NCBI RefSeq assembly: GCF_023343835.1
Contig: NC_064442.1
Location: 16,292,501 to 16,356,500, forward strand
Length of the DNA stretch: 64,000 bases
Source: Lagopus muta
Lineage: Eukaryota; Chordata; Aves; Galliformes; Phasianidae
Direction: 5' to 3'
The notes beneath the pieces are model-generated. The model worked only from the letters and a program-made list of their open reading frames with translations. It did not search any database and was not told where the DNA came from. Of the stretch, positions 14,212-26,000 are shown piece by piece. A program made the position numbers and the translations under genes. Position 1 is the first letter of the stretch; every line of letters begins with the position of its first letter.

Positions 14212-17091
14212 AACCCCCAAAATTACTTTGCAGCTTTTTCCAAAATATCTTTAAACTGTCTCGAGTGACTCACTGATGCCTGCTACACATCAAGAGGTCT
14301 AAAGGTGTGTTTTAAAATAAAACAAGATGAATATTAACTCTTCTTCAGCCTCAGCTCCAAATGTATTTATGGCTTAGTGTTTTGAGTTGAGAGCATTCTA
14401 AATCAAGAAGGGAACCTATCCTTAAGCAACTACAGGATGATTAAAATAGCCATCTCCTCCCATTGGGCTTGTGGAATCATCTTTACTGGTGCAGAAACTC
14501 AAAGCTCCAAGCTGTACTTTATTAACTTTGGAGACTTAAAAAGCTTTCTTGGTTTTCTTGCTGGTAAACACTTTGCCAGTCATATGTGGACTTTAAAAGA
14601 CAGAGTGATGTGAAAGAAGTCAGTGTTGCAGTTTCCCAGAAATGCAAATCTCTTAATAATGGCTGCAGAGGCCAGGGCATGCCAGGTGGTGGGAGAATGG
14701 AGTGAGGGCCAGTTCTTTGCATGAGGGTGTGGCTGTATTTAAATGAAGCTTACTCTGCTTATATTTTAATAATGTGTTCCAGAATTGTTAACCATATAAA
14801 CTGCCCTCCAGCAACGTGAGGAATCCACATCTTTGGTCCTTAGTCCCTTGGGGAGGGTCATCGAATCCCATGCACCAGTGGTGCAGCTGCAGATTTGAAG
14901 CCTCTCCTCAAGCAGATTTTTCATGCACCCCCTCACACACGGAGCTGTTGGGGTTCTCCCACTGGCTTGTTTGCTGCAGCAGTCTTGTGTCCAAAGCTGC
15001 AATGCACTATTTCATACATAGCAGCAAACACATTATCATAGCAAATAGTACCTTACCTGCTGTGGGAGGATTAGCGTAACCCAGTGCTGCAAGCTGTGAG
15101 CGTTCCAGCCACTGTTATTACAGAACTGCAGACTGCTGCATGCTATTTACTTACAGAGGTACTGCTGGGAATGAAAATGACTGACAGGCAATGCATGAGG
15201 AGCACATCATCTGCTCAAGTCTTTCTAGATGATGGTACGTCAGGTGGATTAGGAGTCAGTTTGGAGTCTGATCAGCAGCGCAGCAACTGAAGCTGCTGGT
15301 TTGGGTCTTTTTTCTTCCCTTTCTGTCTTCATGGCTGGAGTGGCTCCATCCCAGCCTTTTATCCTAGGATAATGGATATCCTAGGAGTGCAGCCTGTGCA
15401 GATGAGAAGCTGTAATGAGAAGCTGGGCTTGTTGACCTGTGTTACCTTCGGGAACAATGTAATGAGAAGCTTTACCTTTGTGCAGTACCTACTGTGAAGT
15501 ACTGATTAGCAGTGATGTAAAGCTTAAGCGCTGAATCTGTGCGCAAAATTGATGATTACCTGCCATGCTTAAGAGAACCTAAATGCTGTGGTTATTTACA
15601 TCAGCCTTTTGATTTACTACAGCTGCTACATTTAGCCATTTGGCAAGCGTGTCTTAGTTATACTGTACTTCAGAGCTCTGATTTTAAGTACCTGAAGATG
15701 TGGAACCAGCCGTTCTCCCTTGGGATGGCTTGAAGTGGCATGAAGTATGACAGAGGAGAACTGGTTGTCCTGACTAAGGACTTATTTTAAAAACTACACT
15801 ACATACCACACACATTTAAACATTTCTTGGACATGGATACTCAGTCATGTTTACGAAAGTAAAGTCTCATCATGGTCTAAAAGCAGGCCTGGCATTCTGC
15901 TCCAAATGCAGGCCTTTACCTACCTCAAGTACCATGCTAAGGATAGGGACAGTACAGCAGTGAAGTCTTGAACTGCTGAGACTTCATAATTTTTAGGAAG
16001 TGATGAAAAATTAAAAATGATTTTCTACTGAAAAAGTAACAATTTACTACAAGGATCACTATGATGAGATCCCTGCCTCACTTTTTCCAGCTCTTTGCTG
16101 CTTTACAGAACTGTGCTAACATGCAGTAGTGATAGACGGACACCTACTTTTGTCCTGATTATATTGCTTGTGTATTTGAAACATGGGAATTTGTTTAAAA
16201 GAATATGGATTGATGTTGTTGGGGATAGACGTGCCTGTCAATACATCAAAATGTAGTTATGCAGATACTGCTTAACTATCTTCTTGTGACTAGAGGTGGG
16301 GAAACAAGGGACTACAAGAAGCAGCAGGTCGTTCTATTGCATGGAACATCTATTCTGGTCACTGCTATGAAAGCAGACTTTTAACAAAAGGAAATCATAG
16401 TAATGAAAGGTTTTACTGCAGTTATGTGTTACCTTAGTTTCTTTCAGACACAGATGCACATGAACACGGCACAGTCATAGTGAATTGAGGAAGGCTGCAT
16501 TACGTGAGCATGAGTGAGTTACTAAGCACTTCCTGAGGAAGTGCCAGGAAACCTTTTTTTCATGGTGCATTGTAAATTCTTGACCACATAGGAGTTGCAG
16601 AAATCAGTCTTGGAATATTCTAGGTTCTGGCAGGTAGAGGTTAAGTAACATAGCATAGGAGCTATTCTTAAATAACTGCCTTAACTATATTGAATCTAAT
16701 TATACAGGGCTGTGAGTGAAAGAAATAATAGACACTGTAAATTTAAAATTATATGAAAGTTCTTCTGACAGTTTTCTTGAATGTGATTTGTGTCAAACCC
16801 CAAACTAAGTTCCCAATCCTCCTGCAAGATGCCATGAATTCAAATAATTCAAAATATATTTGGGTCTTGAGCTTGTTTAGTATGAAGCAAGTCAAGATCC
16901 CAGAAAAGGAAGTCTAATATGGCAAAAAGATCTGTGATAGTTTTGTCTCCAGATCTGCTCTATAACTCAGCTGCATTTCTCTTCTTCAAAGTTCAGAGCT
17001 ACCTGTGTCAGCAGTTCATGGATGCTCTCTGGCTGCAGAACTGAAGAGCCATTGGCACATTCACATTTTGCTACAGTGAATAAATCAGGCT

Positions 17092-17110
17092 GATTCTGTG
17101 ATTCTGTGAT
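17092..17110 (+). repeat. Short ATTCTGTG repeat, possible CR1 3' tail
   Basis: GATTCTGTGATTCTGTGAT resembles the 8-bp terminal repeat of CR1 read in sense direction. The flanking DNA does not match CR1 3' UTR clearly, so it may be only a simple repeat. Confidence 0.4.
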
Positions 17111-19371
17111 CTAATACTGATGATAGGAGATCTCTGTGTTTCTTATTTCAGAACAAGCTGGATATCTCCCTCCCACCATATATTACCATCCTAGTTTCAA
17201 ACTCCAGCTGGAACAGAAAAGTGTCAGAACGCCTTGTTCGGTCCTTGAATTAGGAGGCATCAAGTGAAGGTAGTGAGGAAAGGAAATCTAAACAATGATC
17301 TCTTTCAATTCAGATTGCTGCTCAACACTGAGAACAATCGAGCCCGAAGAATAGCATGATGACAAAATAACACATTCCTAGTGACATGGAATTAAATTCC
17401 CACTTCTCTGGTATAACTTCATCCCAAAGAGAATAAAATGCTGTCATTTGGAGTAACACAAGTCTCATTCAGCCCAGCTGTTGGTGATGTGTGTGTACTC
17501 TCTGTGTACGATGGCAAGTTTTTCCCACAAACACTTGGCTTTGCAGGCAAAATGCTTTAGAATCTAAGTGCTCCAAGTTATTGGAGCATAACCTTTTTTG
17601 TTAATATTTACATTGCTTTGTTGCCAATAGAGTAGAACTAAAATCCAGTAAATGAGCAGTACAGTACAAGGAATAGTGGGCAGCAAAAGTCTTCAAACAA
17701 AACTAGAATGAAGTGCAACAGAGAAGAGATGCAATGCTCCTGTAGCTTACAACAAGCAAAGAAGCAAAAAGAGCCTGAGGAATAATTTGACTGTCAGCAA
17801 GCTTGTTTAATGTAAAAGGATGGGCAATACGGTGTGTGCTCAGTTACAGTTCACAGACACAATATTTTCACTGTAGGAATACTCTACATGGAAATAGCCA
17901 ATGAGAGTGGTGAAAAAAAAGTCATCAGTTCAACTAGTTCATCCTGAGGCTCTCATCAGAGCTTTTGTAAGTGTTTGGAACGGGACTTCAGATATTAAGG
18001 CAAACACTGCCATTACAATACTTTCTATAAAGGTTGTTTTCATGGACAATGGGACTTTACACTTCCCAAGACTTATCTAAAGTAGTATAATTTTATACCA
18101 TCTCCAAATTCCCTCTCCAATCCTGCCATGATCATCAGATAAATTCTTCAAATTTCTGTGGCTGGATTATCATCTATTCTCTTTGTATTTGTTAACAAGC
18201 TAATTTTAGTGGTGAAATACAAAACGTGCATCTCATCTACATACGTGGTGCTTGTTGCATAGGAACTTCTATGGCTTTGCCTCATGTGACATGATAAACA
18301 GTACCAATGACGTAGAGGTTCTGGAATTGAGTGCTTTTAAACAGTATTCCCTCTTTAATCAGATGGATGGGCTGGTCCAAGCTGTCACATTTTCCTGTCA
18401 GATAGGTAAGGCTGGGCTGTCTTTCCAAAAGGCACGTGGGAGAACTCTGACTTAGCTGTGCTCTGATGCACTGTGTAAACTGAGTCGTATTTTTTAAAAT
18501 CTAAAAGGTAACTCACAAGAAAGTGTTCACTGTTGTTTAAGATACAATGAAATAAAGCCTGATGATCTTAAAAGCAGCTTAAGATGAGTACAGAGTCGGG
18601 GCAATATTCTCAAGAATGCATTTGGAAACAATATAAAATTTACCTAATGATTACAGTTAAAGCTGGGGAGCCTAAAGGCCAGTGACATGAAATACTGCTG
18701 AGTGCACTTGCATTATTGAACAGACTCTGGAAGGCAATTGATGAAGCCGGCACTGAAAGCTGCCAGACAGAAGAGACCTTTCAGCAATTTGTTTAAAGCA
18801 TGAGTAAAAATAAGCCCCCTTCTGTACAAATAACATGTTAAGGAGCAATGTGGAGAATTTTCAAGCCGTTCAGTTCATTTATATCCTTTACTTTTTACGT
18901 CTTTCGTGGAAAATAACCATACCACAGAGGATAATCACATTTACTTTTATTCATACCTTGCAGTGTGACCAAGCCATGACAGTACAGGCAAAGATTGGCT
19001 CACAGTTAAAGCATTCCTTTGCTAATAGGATGCCCCCAGAGTCATGTGGAAAAATGTAAGGTTAGCAAGGGAAAAAAAAGAAAAAGGAATTCTGGTAAAG
19101 GTACTACAGCTCCTTGCACGTTTATTGCACTGCTCTCTTTGCCTTCCACTACCACTCTTTTCTACAGCTACAGCGCTCAGAATAAACGAACTAGAGCCAT
19201 TAGGATTCCCTTCTCATGTGGGGGATGAAGTTGCCACAGTCTTCTCACTTTCTGCATTGACACTCAGCATTTTTAACGCTGCGTTGTAAACTGGAGACAA
19301 TTTTGGAGCAGCACTATAGCGGACGTGGCCCCGGGCAAGAGCGAGCTCGCTCAGCAGTGCGGCGGGGCGCA

Positions 19372-19390
19372 GTGCCGGAGGGGGCGCTCC
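19372..19390 (+). promoter_or_regulatory. CTCF-like motif, plus orientation
   Basis: The AGGGGGCGCT core of the CTCF consensus is present, but the upstream CCACC part is only partly matched. Weaker than the second site. Confidence 0.4.
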
Positions 19391-19421
19391 CTCCGCAGCG
19401 CGCCGCAGTGCTCTGTGCTAC

Positions 19422-19440
19422 GGCGCCCCCTGGCGGCGGA
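19422..19440 (-). promoter_or_regulatory. CTCF-like motif, minus orientation
   Basis: GGCGCCCCCTGGCGGCGGA matches the reverse complement of the CTCF 19-mer closely (GCGCCCCCTGG core followed by GGC). With the first motif it forms a convergent pair 50 bp apart. Confidence 0.6.
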
Positions 19441-19545
19441 CGCGCCCCATCCCGCCTCGAGCTCTCGTTTCCGCTCCGCGCTCGCTCGGGGCTTTGCGTG
19501 GCCTTGGCGGTCTGCCTTACCTGGGGCGCCTCGCCTTGTGGGGAG

Positions 19546-22069
19546 AAATCCTTACTGACTGTGCAGAGGGAGAAACTTGTGGTGTGCTGGAAAAGTGTGT
19601 CACCTTTGTTTTCAGAACACGTGCAGGAAATGGAAATAGATTTGCTAATGACACAGCCTGCAGCCAGAAAGGTGTTTGTGGTGTTCAATGTGCTGCAGCT
19701 TACAGACGTCGCAGCTGAGCTGCTGCTCATTGCACAGATGGTATGTATCTCTCTGAGTGCCAGACCAGCCTCTGGTAAGGGTTTTACTAAGCCGAGACCC
19801 GGTGTTATTACTTAGCCACATCCTGATGGTTTCTATTGATTTTTTCAGGCCAGCTGTCTGCCTCGGAGTTGCATCCACAGAGTAAATAATTCACTTCCTT
19901 GCAGGTTTCTGTACTGTCCACATTGCTATCACCACTGTAACTGAGCGTTGCACCTGTACACTTCTGGGAACGCAGAGAACTGTCTGCTCTTTGGGTGCGA
20001 TACACAGAGGTGGAAGTGCAATCTCACATGCCTTTGCTAGGTCTGGAGAGGCATTTGGTGCTCTCAGAGTGTTTATTGCTTTATGTGCTCAGAACAGAAG
20101 GTCTGCTAACAACCTTTTAAACTTGGTACGTGTGCCAGTGTCTTTCTACGTGTGCTGAGTTCACCACTTAGAAAAGAAGAAGCATGCTGTGGGAGAGGAT
20201 ATTATCTCTATCTTTATGTATTTAATTCAGAAATTTTAGCTGGGAGAGATAGGAGGACTCCAACATTTGTGCTCTGGACAGAGCTGGCCTCTTTTCCTCA
20301 GCTGCAGTCAGGAAGGAGATTCGACCTTTGACTTAAGCAGACAATTAAAATTTTGGTTTAAATACCTTCCCCTGCATCACTCAAGAATTTTCTGGTGAAG
20401 ACAGATTCTAGTTCCTCAGGATAGCATCCATTCCACTCCTCCAGTGTCTTCCTTCTCCATTCCATCCACTCACTCCAATTCCTACAGCAAACAAGGAAGT
20501 CATTCGAGGCAACAACTGCTTCACTTGGTCCCCTGAACGATGTCCACCCAGTGATTTTGAAGGAAGCCAAGATCACATGTTAACTTCTGCTTTTGTATCT
20601 TCAGTTCAAATCATAGTACACACACAGGTTAATATTTTCAAATATTTAAGACCAAAGTTTTATCCCTGAGAAATACAGCAGAACTAAAGAATCCCCCAGG
20701 CAAAACTACCCACAGTAAATTGTAGGTGTGTATGCAGGATACCATTTTAGGGCCAAATTCTAAACTTAGATGGAGGCTATAGCACAGATGGATGATTACA
20801 TATATCTGACAAGAGGACACCGTATGGAATCTCTCTCTTGCAGTAGAGCTGATGACATACTATATTAAATGGAAATTTCTAACTTAAAATGCTGACTCAC
20901 AGGTCCGTGTTATGCAGTGATTTGCACCCGTTATGAGTGCAATAACTGAAGGCACTTCAGGAGTTATCTTAGCTATCATCTAAACTGGACTGAGCTGAGG
21001 AAGGATGGGGGAAAGAGATGGGGCTCCAGTTCCAAATTAAATGTGTTTTCTTTTTCCTCAATGAACCTTGCTGAATGAACAAACTGAAAATAATACCTGG
21101 GGCTTCTATTCCAGTTTTCCCCCTACATGGGATGAATGTGGGCTACCACATTTGGAACAAACGTGGCAATTAAAATCAAGAAACGGGCAAATATTTGGGC
21201 AAGATCACACTGTCAGACAGCAAATGAAAGGAAGAATAAACTCTGCCATTACCACGCAGAGGAGCAAAGTGCCACAGTCCCTATGGCTAAGGCTCCTAAG
21301 AGTGGAAGAGGAGGGGCTGTGTTGGTGAGTTGACACCTCTGTATTTAGGGAAGTCAAAGCGTAAGTGTCTGCCGCTGCAGGAAGCGCTGCTCAGGGCCCT
21401 TAAGTGGCCCTTACTGACCTTCCTGCAACTCCGGGCTCCTTTTGTTCCTTTGTTGTGGAGATCTTAATAATTCCACAGCAGGGGAGAAGGGATGCTTTTC
21501 TTCCTGCATAGTACTGCAGGCTGAACAGTCACGCAGCACAGCTAATAGTCAGAACCTCTTAAAGCAAAGCCACGTTTGTTTTTTTCTGTGAGAAGTTTGC
21601 TGCCTTCCGGAAAGAAAAGAGGAAGTCTCGTAGAAAGCGGTACATTGCCCATGTAACTCTTGGCATTTTACAGGGTATTTTTCTTCATGGTCCCCTGTGC
21701 TCATTAGCTTTGCTGCCACGAATCGTGCATTTTCACCTTTGTCTGAAAGGTTCCTACGAGGCTCGTGTTCTGTGCTAACAGGGCGATGTTCGCTGGCAAA
21801 CTGTTACAGCCGGAGGTGCTTCCTGCTGGTGGCGAAGCCCCGTGAGAACGAGTTCCCATGAAGTCCACATTTGCACGTGCGGTATAAAACACGTAAAATA
21901 TCGTAGCCAACAAACCAGTACGTGCAGCAACAGTCGTACTGCAGCGGGGTTGTGAGACCGATCCTATGTATTTCACATTGGTTGGGGCAGAGAAAAGGTG
22001 CGATATCACCGCGCAGGAGTCACGGTAATGAAGCAGATTAAGGGATTAAAAAGCTCCCCTGTTCCTGGG
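19546..22069. other. Intergenic DNA between GC islet and USP3 CpG island
   Basis: Two plus-strand donor-like sites (19740/19741 and 19774/19775) sit just past the GC islet; apart from these I see no gene. The inverted CCAAT at 21977-21981 probably belongs to the USP3 promoter. Confidence 0.5.
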
Positions 22070-22222
22070 GCGTTGCGGCGGTGGATCTGTGCTGCATCTG
22101 ACACGGGGCGCCGAGTGCCGGTGCTCCCCACGCACCGCTCCCGCACAGCCCAACGCAGCACAGGCGCGGGGCGGAGCGGCCCGGCCGGCCCCAGTGCCGC
22201 GCGTCAGCACCGCCCAGCCGGC

Positions 22223-22308
22223 ACGGGGGGCGGCTGCTCGCAAAGCCCGGCGGGGGGCGGTCCGGTCCGAGGGAGCGGACGGGAGGCGGTTGCCCGCAAA
22301 GCCCGGCG
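22223..22308. repeat. Imperfect 56-bp-period direct repeat in USP3 promoter
   Basis: Positions 22223-22252 and 22279-22308 match at 27 of 30 bases with an offset of exactly 56 bp. Each unit contains a GC box followed by the shared core GCAAAGCCCGGCG. It lies less than 190 bp upstream of the USP3 start codon and so doubles a GC-box module in the promoter or leader. Confidence 0.8.
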
Positions 22309-22333
22309 CGCGGATCGCGGGCCCGGCCTTAAG

Positions 22334-22369
22334 ATGGCTGTTGTGCGCGGGGCGCCGCCGCCGTCGTAG
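22334..22369 (+). CDS. Upstream ORF in the USP3 leader, 11 codons
   Basis: An ATG in strong Kozak context (A at -3, G at +4) starts an 11-codon frame reading MAVVRGAPPPS and ending in TAG, 34 nt before the USP3 start codon. It overlaps the YY1-like motif, so whether it is in the mRNA depends on the start site. If transcribed it would be expected to lower USP3 translation or make it depend on reinitiation. The peptide itself need not have a function. Confidence 0.5.
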   Translation: MAVVRGAPPPS

Positions 22370-22403
22370 AGCCGCGAGGAGCCGCCCGCCGCGCCCCGCC
22401 GCC

Positions 22404-22494
22404 ATGGAGTGCCCGCACCTCGGCTCCAGCGTCTGCATCGCGCCCGACTCGGCCAAGTTCCCGCAGGGCTCGCCCTCCTCCTGGTGCTGCAGCG
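22404..22494 (+). CDS. USP3: USP3 exon 1 (residues 1-31)
   Basis: The start codon sits in an ideal Kozak context (GCCGCCATGG) and the reading begins [20 protein letters not shown], the known USP3 N terminus. It supplies the first zinc ligands C3 and H5 and C28/C29. The donor is G|GTGAGT; one base of codon 31 (Val) is left for exon 2 (91 nt). The GC-rich frames that cover this area on both strands are shadows. Confidence 0.97.
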
Positions 22495-23013
22495 GTGAGT
22501 GCTCCGCGCGGCCTAACGCCGCTCCCGGCCCGAGGCGGCCCGGCCCGAGCGCGGCGGGGGGCGGCGGCCGAGAGCCTCTCCCGGGCACCGCCGCGCCTTT
22601 GTTCCCCGCGGCCGCCGCCCCGCGCACCCCCCGACCCCCCCCGAAGCGCGGGACCCTCGGCGGGAGGTGCGGCTCAGGGCCCTCCCCGCGGGAGGTGGGA
22701 AGGAGGCGGCGGGCCGGGGGAGATCCCGTCCACGCGGCCGAGCGGCTGCCGCGTGTCCCGGCGGGCGGAGGGCGAGGGCTCGGCGGCTGCGCTCCCGGGC
22801 CGGGCCCGGCTTTGTGCGGGGCGGAGCGCAGCCTCGGCCCTCGGCGGACTTTGTGTGCGCGCCGTGCCCGCAGCCCCTTCGGCCCGCGCCCCCCCCGCTC
22901 CCACGGGCGCGGAGGAATGCGGGATCGCAGAGCTTTTGTTCGCCCCGGGAGCTGCGTGCCTCGGCGCGGTGCGTGCTGCCGGTGCGGCTTTCGGCTACCC
23001 CAGATTACTTCTT

Positions 23014-23058
<45 letters not shown>

Positions 23059-26000
23059 TTTTTTAAGTAGATGCGTTTGGAAGCGCTTTACGGAGCGCAG
23101 CTGAAAGCGGCGTGCCGGGGTGCTGGGGCGCGGGTCCCCCCGACAGCCGAGGAGCGGCCGAAGCGGGGCTCGCTGCGAGCCGTGCGGAGCTCCCCGCGGG
23201 GCTCTTTGTTCGCCGCTTCCATAACGCGCAAAACCGCCCTCGCACCGGTCGCGCGGTGCTGTTGTTGGAGGGCTTTGCCTGCGAAGTTTCCGCGTCCCGG
23301 TGTTAGAAATGCAGCCTTTGGACGGACGGCTGCATTGACAGCCTGCGGTGGTGGCTCTGATTTTTGTGCGTTTCTGTCTGTCCCAGCCGCAGCGGGGGCA
23401 GTTCTTCTCGGCGCTAAAGCGCGAGCAGCCCAGCATGCGTGGTCGCGGCTGGGTCTGCTCCCAGCAGCAGCACCACACTGCTGTGTGCATGGCAGCACGC
23501 AGAGCCCTGCGGGTGGAAATGACAGATGGAGGGACGTGTTGGCTGTGTTTTAAGGTTGTTTCCGTTTTTAAGGAAAGGTAGCTGTCCTTTGTCTAGCAGA
23601 ATCTGTGCTGTAGTGTGGGAAGTGTGCTGCCCGAGTTCTCTCCCGCGGTGGCAGCTTCCTGGAGCCGAGGTGTGGTGCTGCTGCTTCCTGTGGCAGAACC
23701 AGCGCCGTCACTGCAGTGCTGTGGTTACAGGGGGAGGACGCTTTGTAGGGGAATAATCCCCGTGAGTGGCTTGAAGAAAAGAAGGAGTGCAGGAAAACTT
23801 GGTTTTTTTTTTGTTGTTGTTGTTGTGTTTCTTTATTAAAAAGTTCTTTGCGAGACACCTAACTCAGTAACTGTTGTCTGCAGGCTGTTGGGTGAGCAAA
23901 GGTGTCATCCAGAAGCACATGGCAGTAGGGAACCACCCTGTGGAGAGCTTCAAGTAGATTAACTAAAAACATATCCTCGGCTATTCATAGAGCTTCTCAG
24001 CTTTAAAAATAGGCCAGTTTGCAGGTACAGGGTCCTGCTGGGCATGTTCCCAAGTGGAAAAAGGTCAGCAGTCACAACAGCGTTTTCTCTGTCAGTCGGA
24101 GGTGTTTGCCCAGAAGGGGGTTGCTGAGCATGCGGTGGTTTGCCAGTGTCTGGGGGCAGGAGGAGGGAGCTGGGCTCATGGGGAACAAGCAGATCTGTAA
24201 TGATGCTGTGCCTCAAGGAGTGCCTCCCGTCACTGTGCTTTTAATAAAGTCCATCACATTGAGGAGTTGCACAGAGCTTGCATAGAGAACTACTAGGTAA
24301 GAAAGAATGTTGGTATGCTGAATCTCAAACACTGTAATGGGCAAACAGCAGGCTCGTGTCAGCTTAATCAAAAATAATTATTTTCAGAAATGACTTTTGT
24401 GTTCTTATTCATCTGGTAAAACGCAGTGCGTTCCTTCTGAGCTACAGCTGCTGGTGTATGTTGTTAGGTTTGCTTCCTAAAAGTATAGAGTGCTCTCTGT
24501 TTCTTGTCTGTGCTTGTTTCAGGGAGATTAGTTTTGAGAGATACGTGACACTGGTTTCTGTCTGTCCACAGTAAATGCAACTTCTTACTCACTGCAGCTT
24601 GGTAACGTACAATTAAATAAAGTGACATAAACATCTTGTAAAAATGTAATGCATTTCCCATTGCCTTTGATGCTGTTTTCCAAGGTCTTGTGGACTCGAT
24701 TCTCTTTGTTGATGTTGTTGCTTCAGCTGCAGAAAAACGTTTAAAGGTAATTTTGTGCAAAGTGTAATTATACAGCATCCGACACCTTGCGCGTTGTCTC
24801 AGAATGACTCAGACCTCGCGGCCCGTCCTCTGCTGAGTACTGCTGACCTTTCCAGAAAAGGAGTGCGGGTGAAGATAGCGATGCAGGAAGCATGGCTGGC
24901 TGGTCACTGATAGCAAGGCAGTGCCCATGGGTGGGAGAGTGTGTTCACACTTCAGACCAACAGTGGCTATTTTTGTCACTATCTTGACTGCGATTTGAGG
25001 GCCTGGAATTGTCACACAGAGTGAGTGACAGACGTTTGTGATTCACCTCTTCCTCTCTTCTGTGAATGCTCTCCATGGCAGCAGTACTGCACAGGGTAAT
25101 AGGAATGCACTTCTGAATCTTGTGGAGGCTTATGACTGTACTGTGGAATGGTGCTGCATTGGAAGCTGGTATTTGGAAGCCAGCTTTGCCAAGGTTAGGG
25201 AATTGAGAAGCATGTACACCAGCCTGAATTACTCGTTTGGCCTAAGTCAGTTCCCTGAGAAGCTACCTGCAGCATTGTTAAGGAGGCTCTGAGGAAGCAG
25301 CAAGGGCAGGCACTGATGGCAGGTGTGCTGGTCAAGTATGAATCTTTCTGCTCCAGGTTAAAGAGCAATGGTCTGTGCTCTTTTGAAGAGCTGCTGTTAC
25401 CAGTGTGTAGTTGGAGTTTTAAGCACTTCTGTGAAGGAAAGCCTGTTTTCCTCAGTATTCAGTCCTGTCATGGGTGCTCTGCACAGCAATACAGAAAGCA
25501 GTGTGCATATGCTCTGGGAGCTTTAGGGCTGTCAAAAGAGCACAGGACACATTTTTGAAGATCCAGAGGTAAGGCTGCTGTTGCAGCTGCTGTAATTGAG
25601 CATTTAAGAGGAGACAAAATTCATATGTGGACTAAAGAAACTGAAAATTGCTTTAAATTAGTGCAGTGACATACTGTGTGCAGATACCTGCTGATTCCAC
25701 ACGCCTCCATTTCTGAGACTAACGCTGAAGTTGGAAGCAGAGTAGCTGGAGGCATTGGCAAGAACGCTGTGGAGCATCACCGTTGGTGTGATGTGCAGCA
25801 CCTTCGGCGCTGCTGTGCAGATCATGCAGCTATGAGAAGCACTGTGGAACAGCTCGGATGTGGTGCTGCCCAACAACTTCTGATAGGCTTGTGAAACCGC
25901 GGGGAGCTGTGCCTCACCTCAGCAAGACTGCAGTCTTTTAAGCGCACTTGTGCAAGTCCGAAGGATTTTGTCAACTTCTTTCTGCATGGCTGAGTTGAAC

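Larger units (their letters stand above)
12091..19317. other. Intergenic DNA, no recognised gene
   Basis: AT-rich; holds an A-rich repeat near 14176, a repeated GTAATGAGAAGCT near 15412 and 15460, and the ATTCTGTG repeat at 17092. No exon with family homology seen on either strand. Confidence 0.6.
19318..19545. promoter_or_regulatory. Small GC-rich islet 2.9 kb upstream of USP3, possible CTCF element or minor promoter
   Basis: A short CpG-dense block stands out of AT-rich flanks. It carries two CTCF-like motifs, GTGCCGGAGGGGGCGCTCC on the plus strand (19372-19390) and, read on the minus strand, the reverse of GGCGCCCCCTGGCGGCGGA (19422-19440), which fits the CTCF core closely. Donor-like sites follow on the plus strand (ATG|GTATGT at 19740/19741) and on the minus strand (CAG|GTAAGG, at 19521/19520). 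It may start a noncoding RNA or an alternative USP3 leader. No conserved protein is encoded. Confidence 0.5.
22070..23460. promoter_or_regulatory. USP3: CpG island with USP3 promoter, 5' leader and exon 1
   Basis: A sharply GC- and CpG-rich stretch in otherwise AT-rich DNA, ending in intron 1. It holds GC boxes (GGGGCGG at 22168-22174, GGGGGGCGG at 22225-22233 and 22252-22260) and a YY1-like AAGATGGC at 22331-22338. An inverted CCAAT (ATTGG) lies just upstream at 21977-21981. I see no TATA box, so a dispersed, housekeeping-type start is likely. The exact transcription start cannot be read from sequence; the YY1 motif often lies just downstream of the start in such promoters, which would place it near 22300. 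Boundaries are by eye. Confidence 0.85.

Noticed and set aside
19303-19815. 170-codon plus-strand frame over the GC islet
   Set aside because: The first part is a low-stop GC-rich artefact; no homology recognised. The region is better described as a regulatory islet.
22046-23553. Several long open frames on both strands in the CpG island (up to 320 codons)
   Set aside because: High GC lowers stop-codon frequency. The frames overlap each other, end in poly-F or begin in poly-K from the T tract, and have no family match except the 30 codons of USP3 exon 1.
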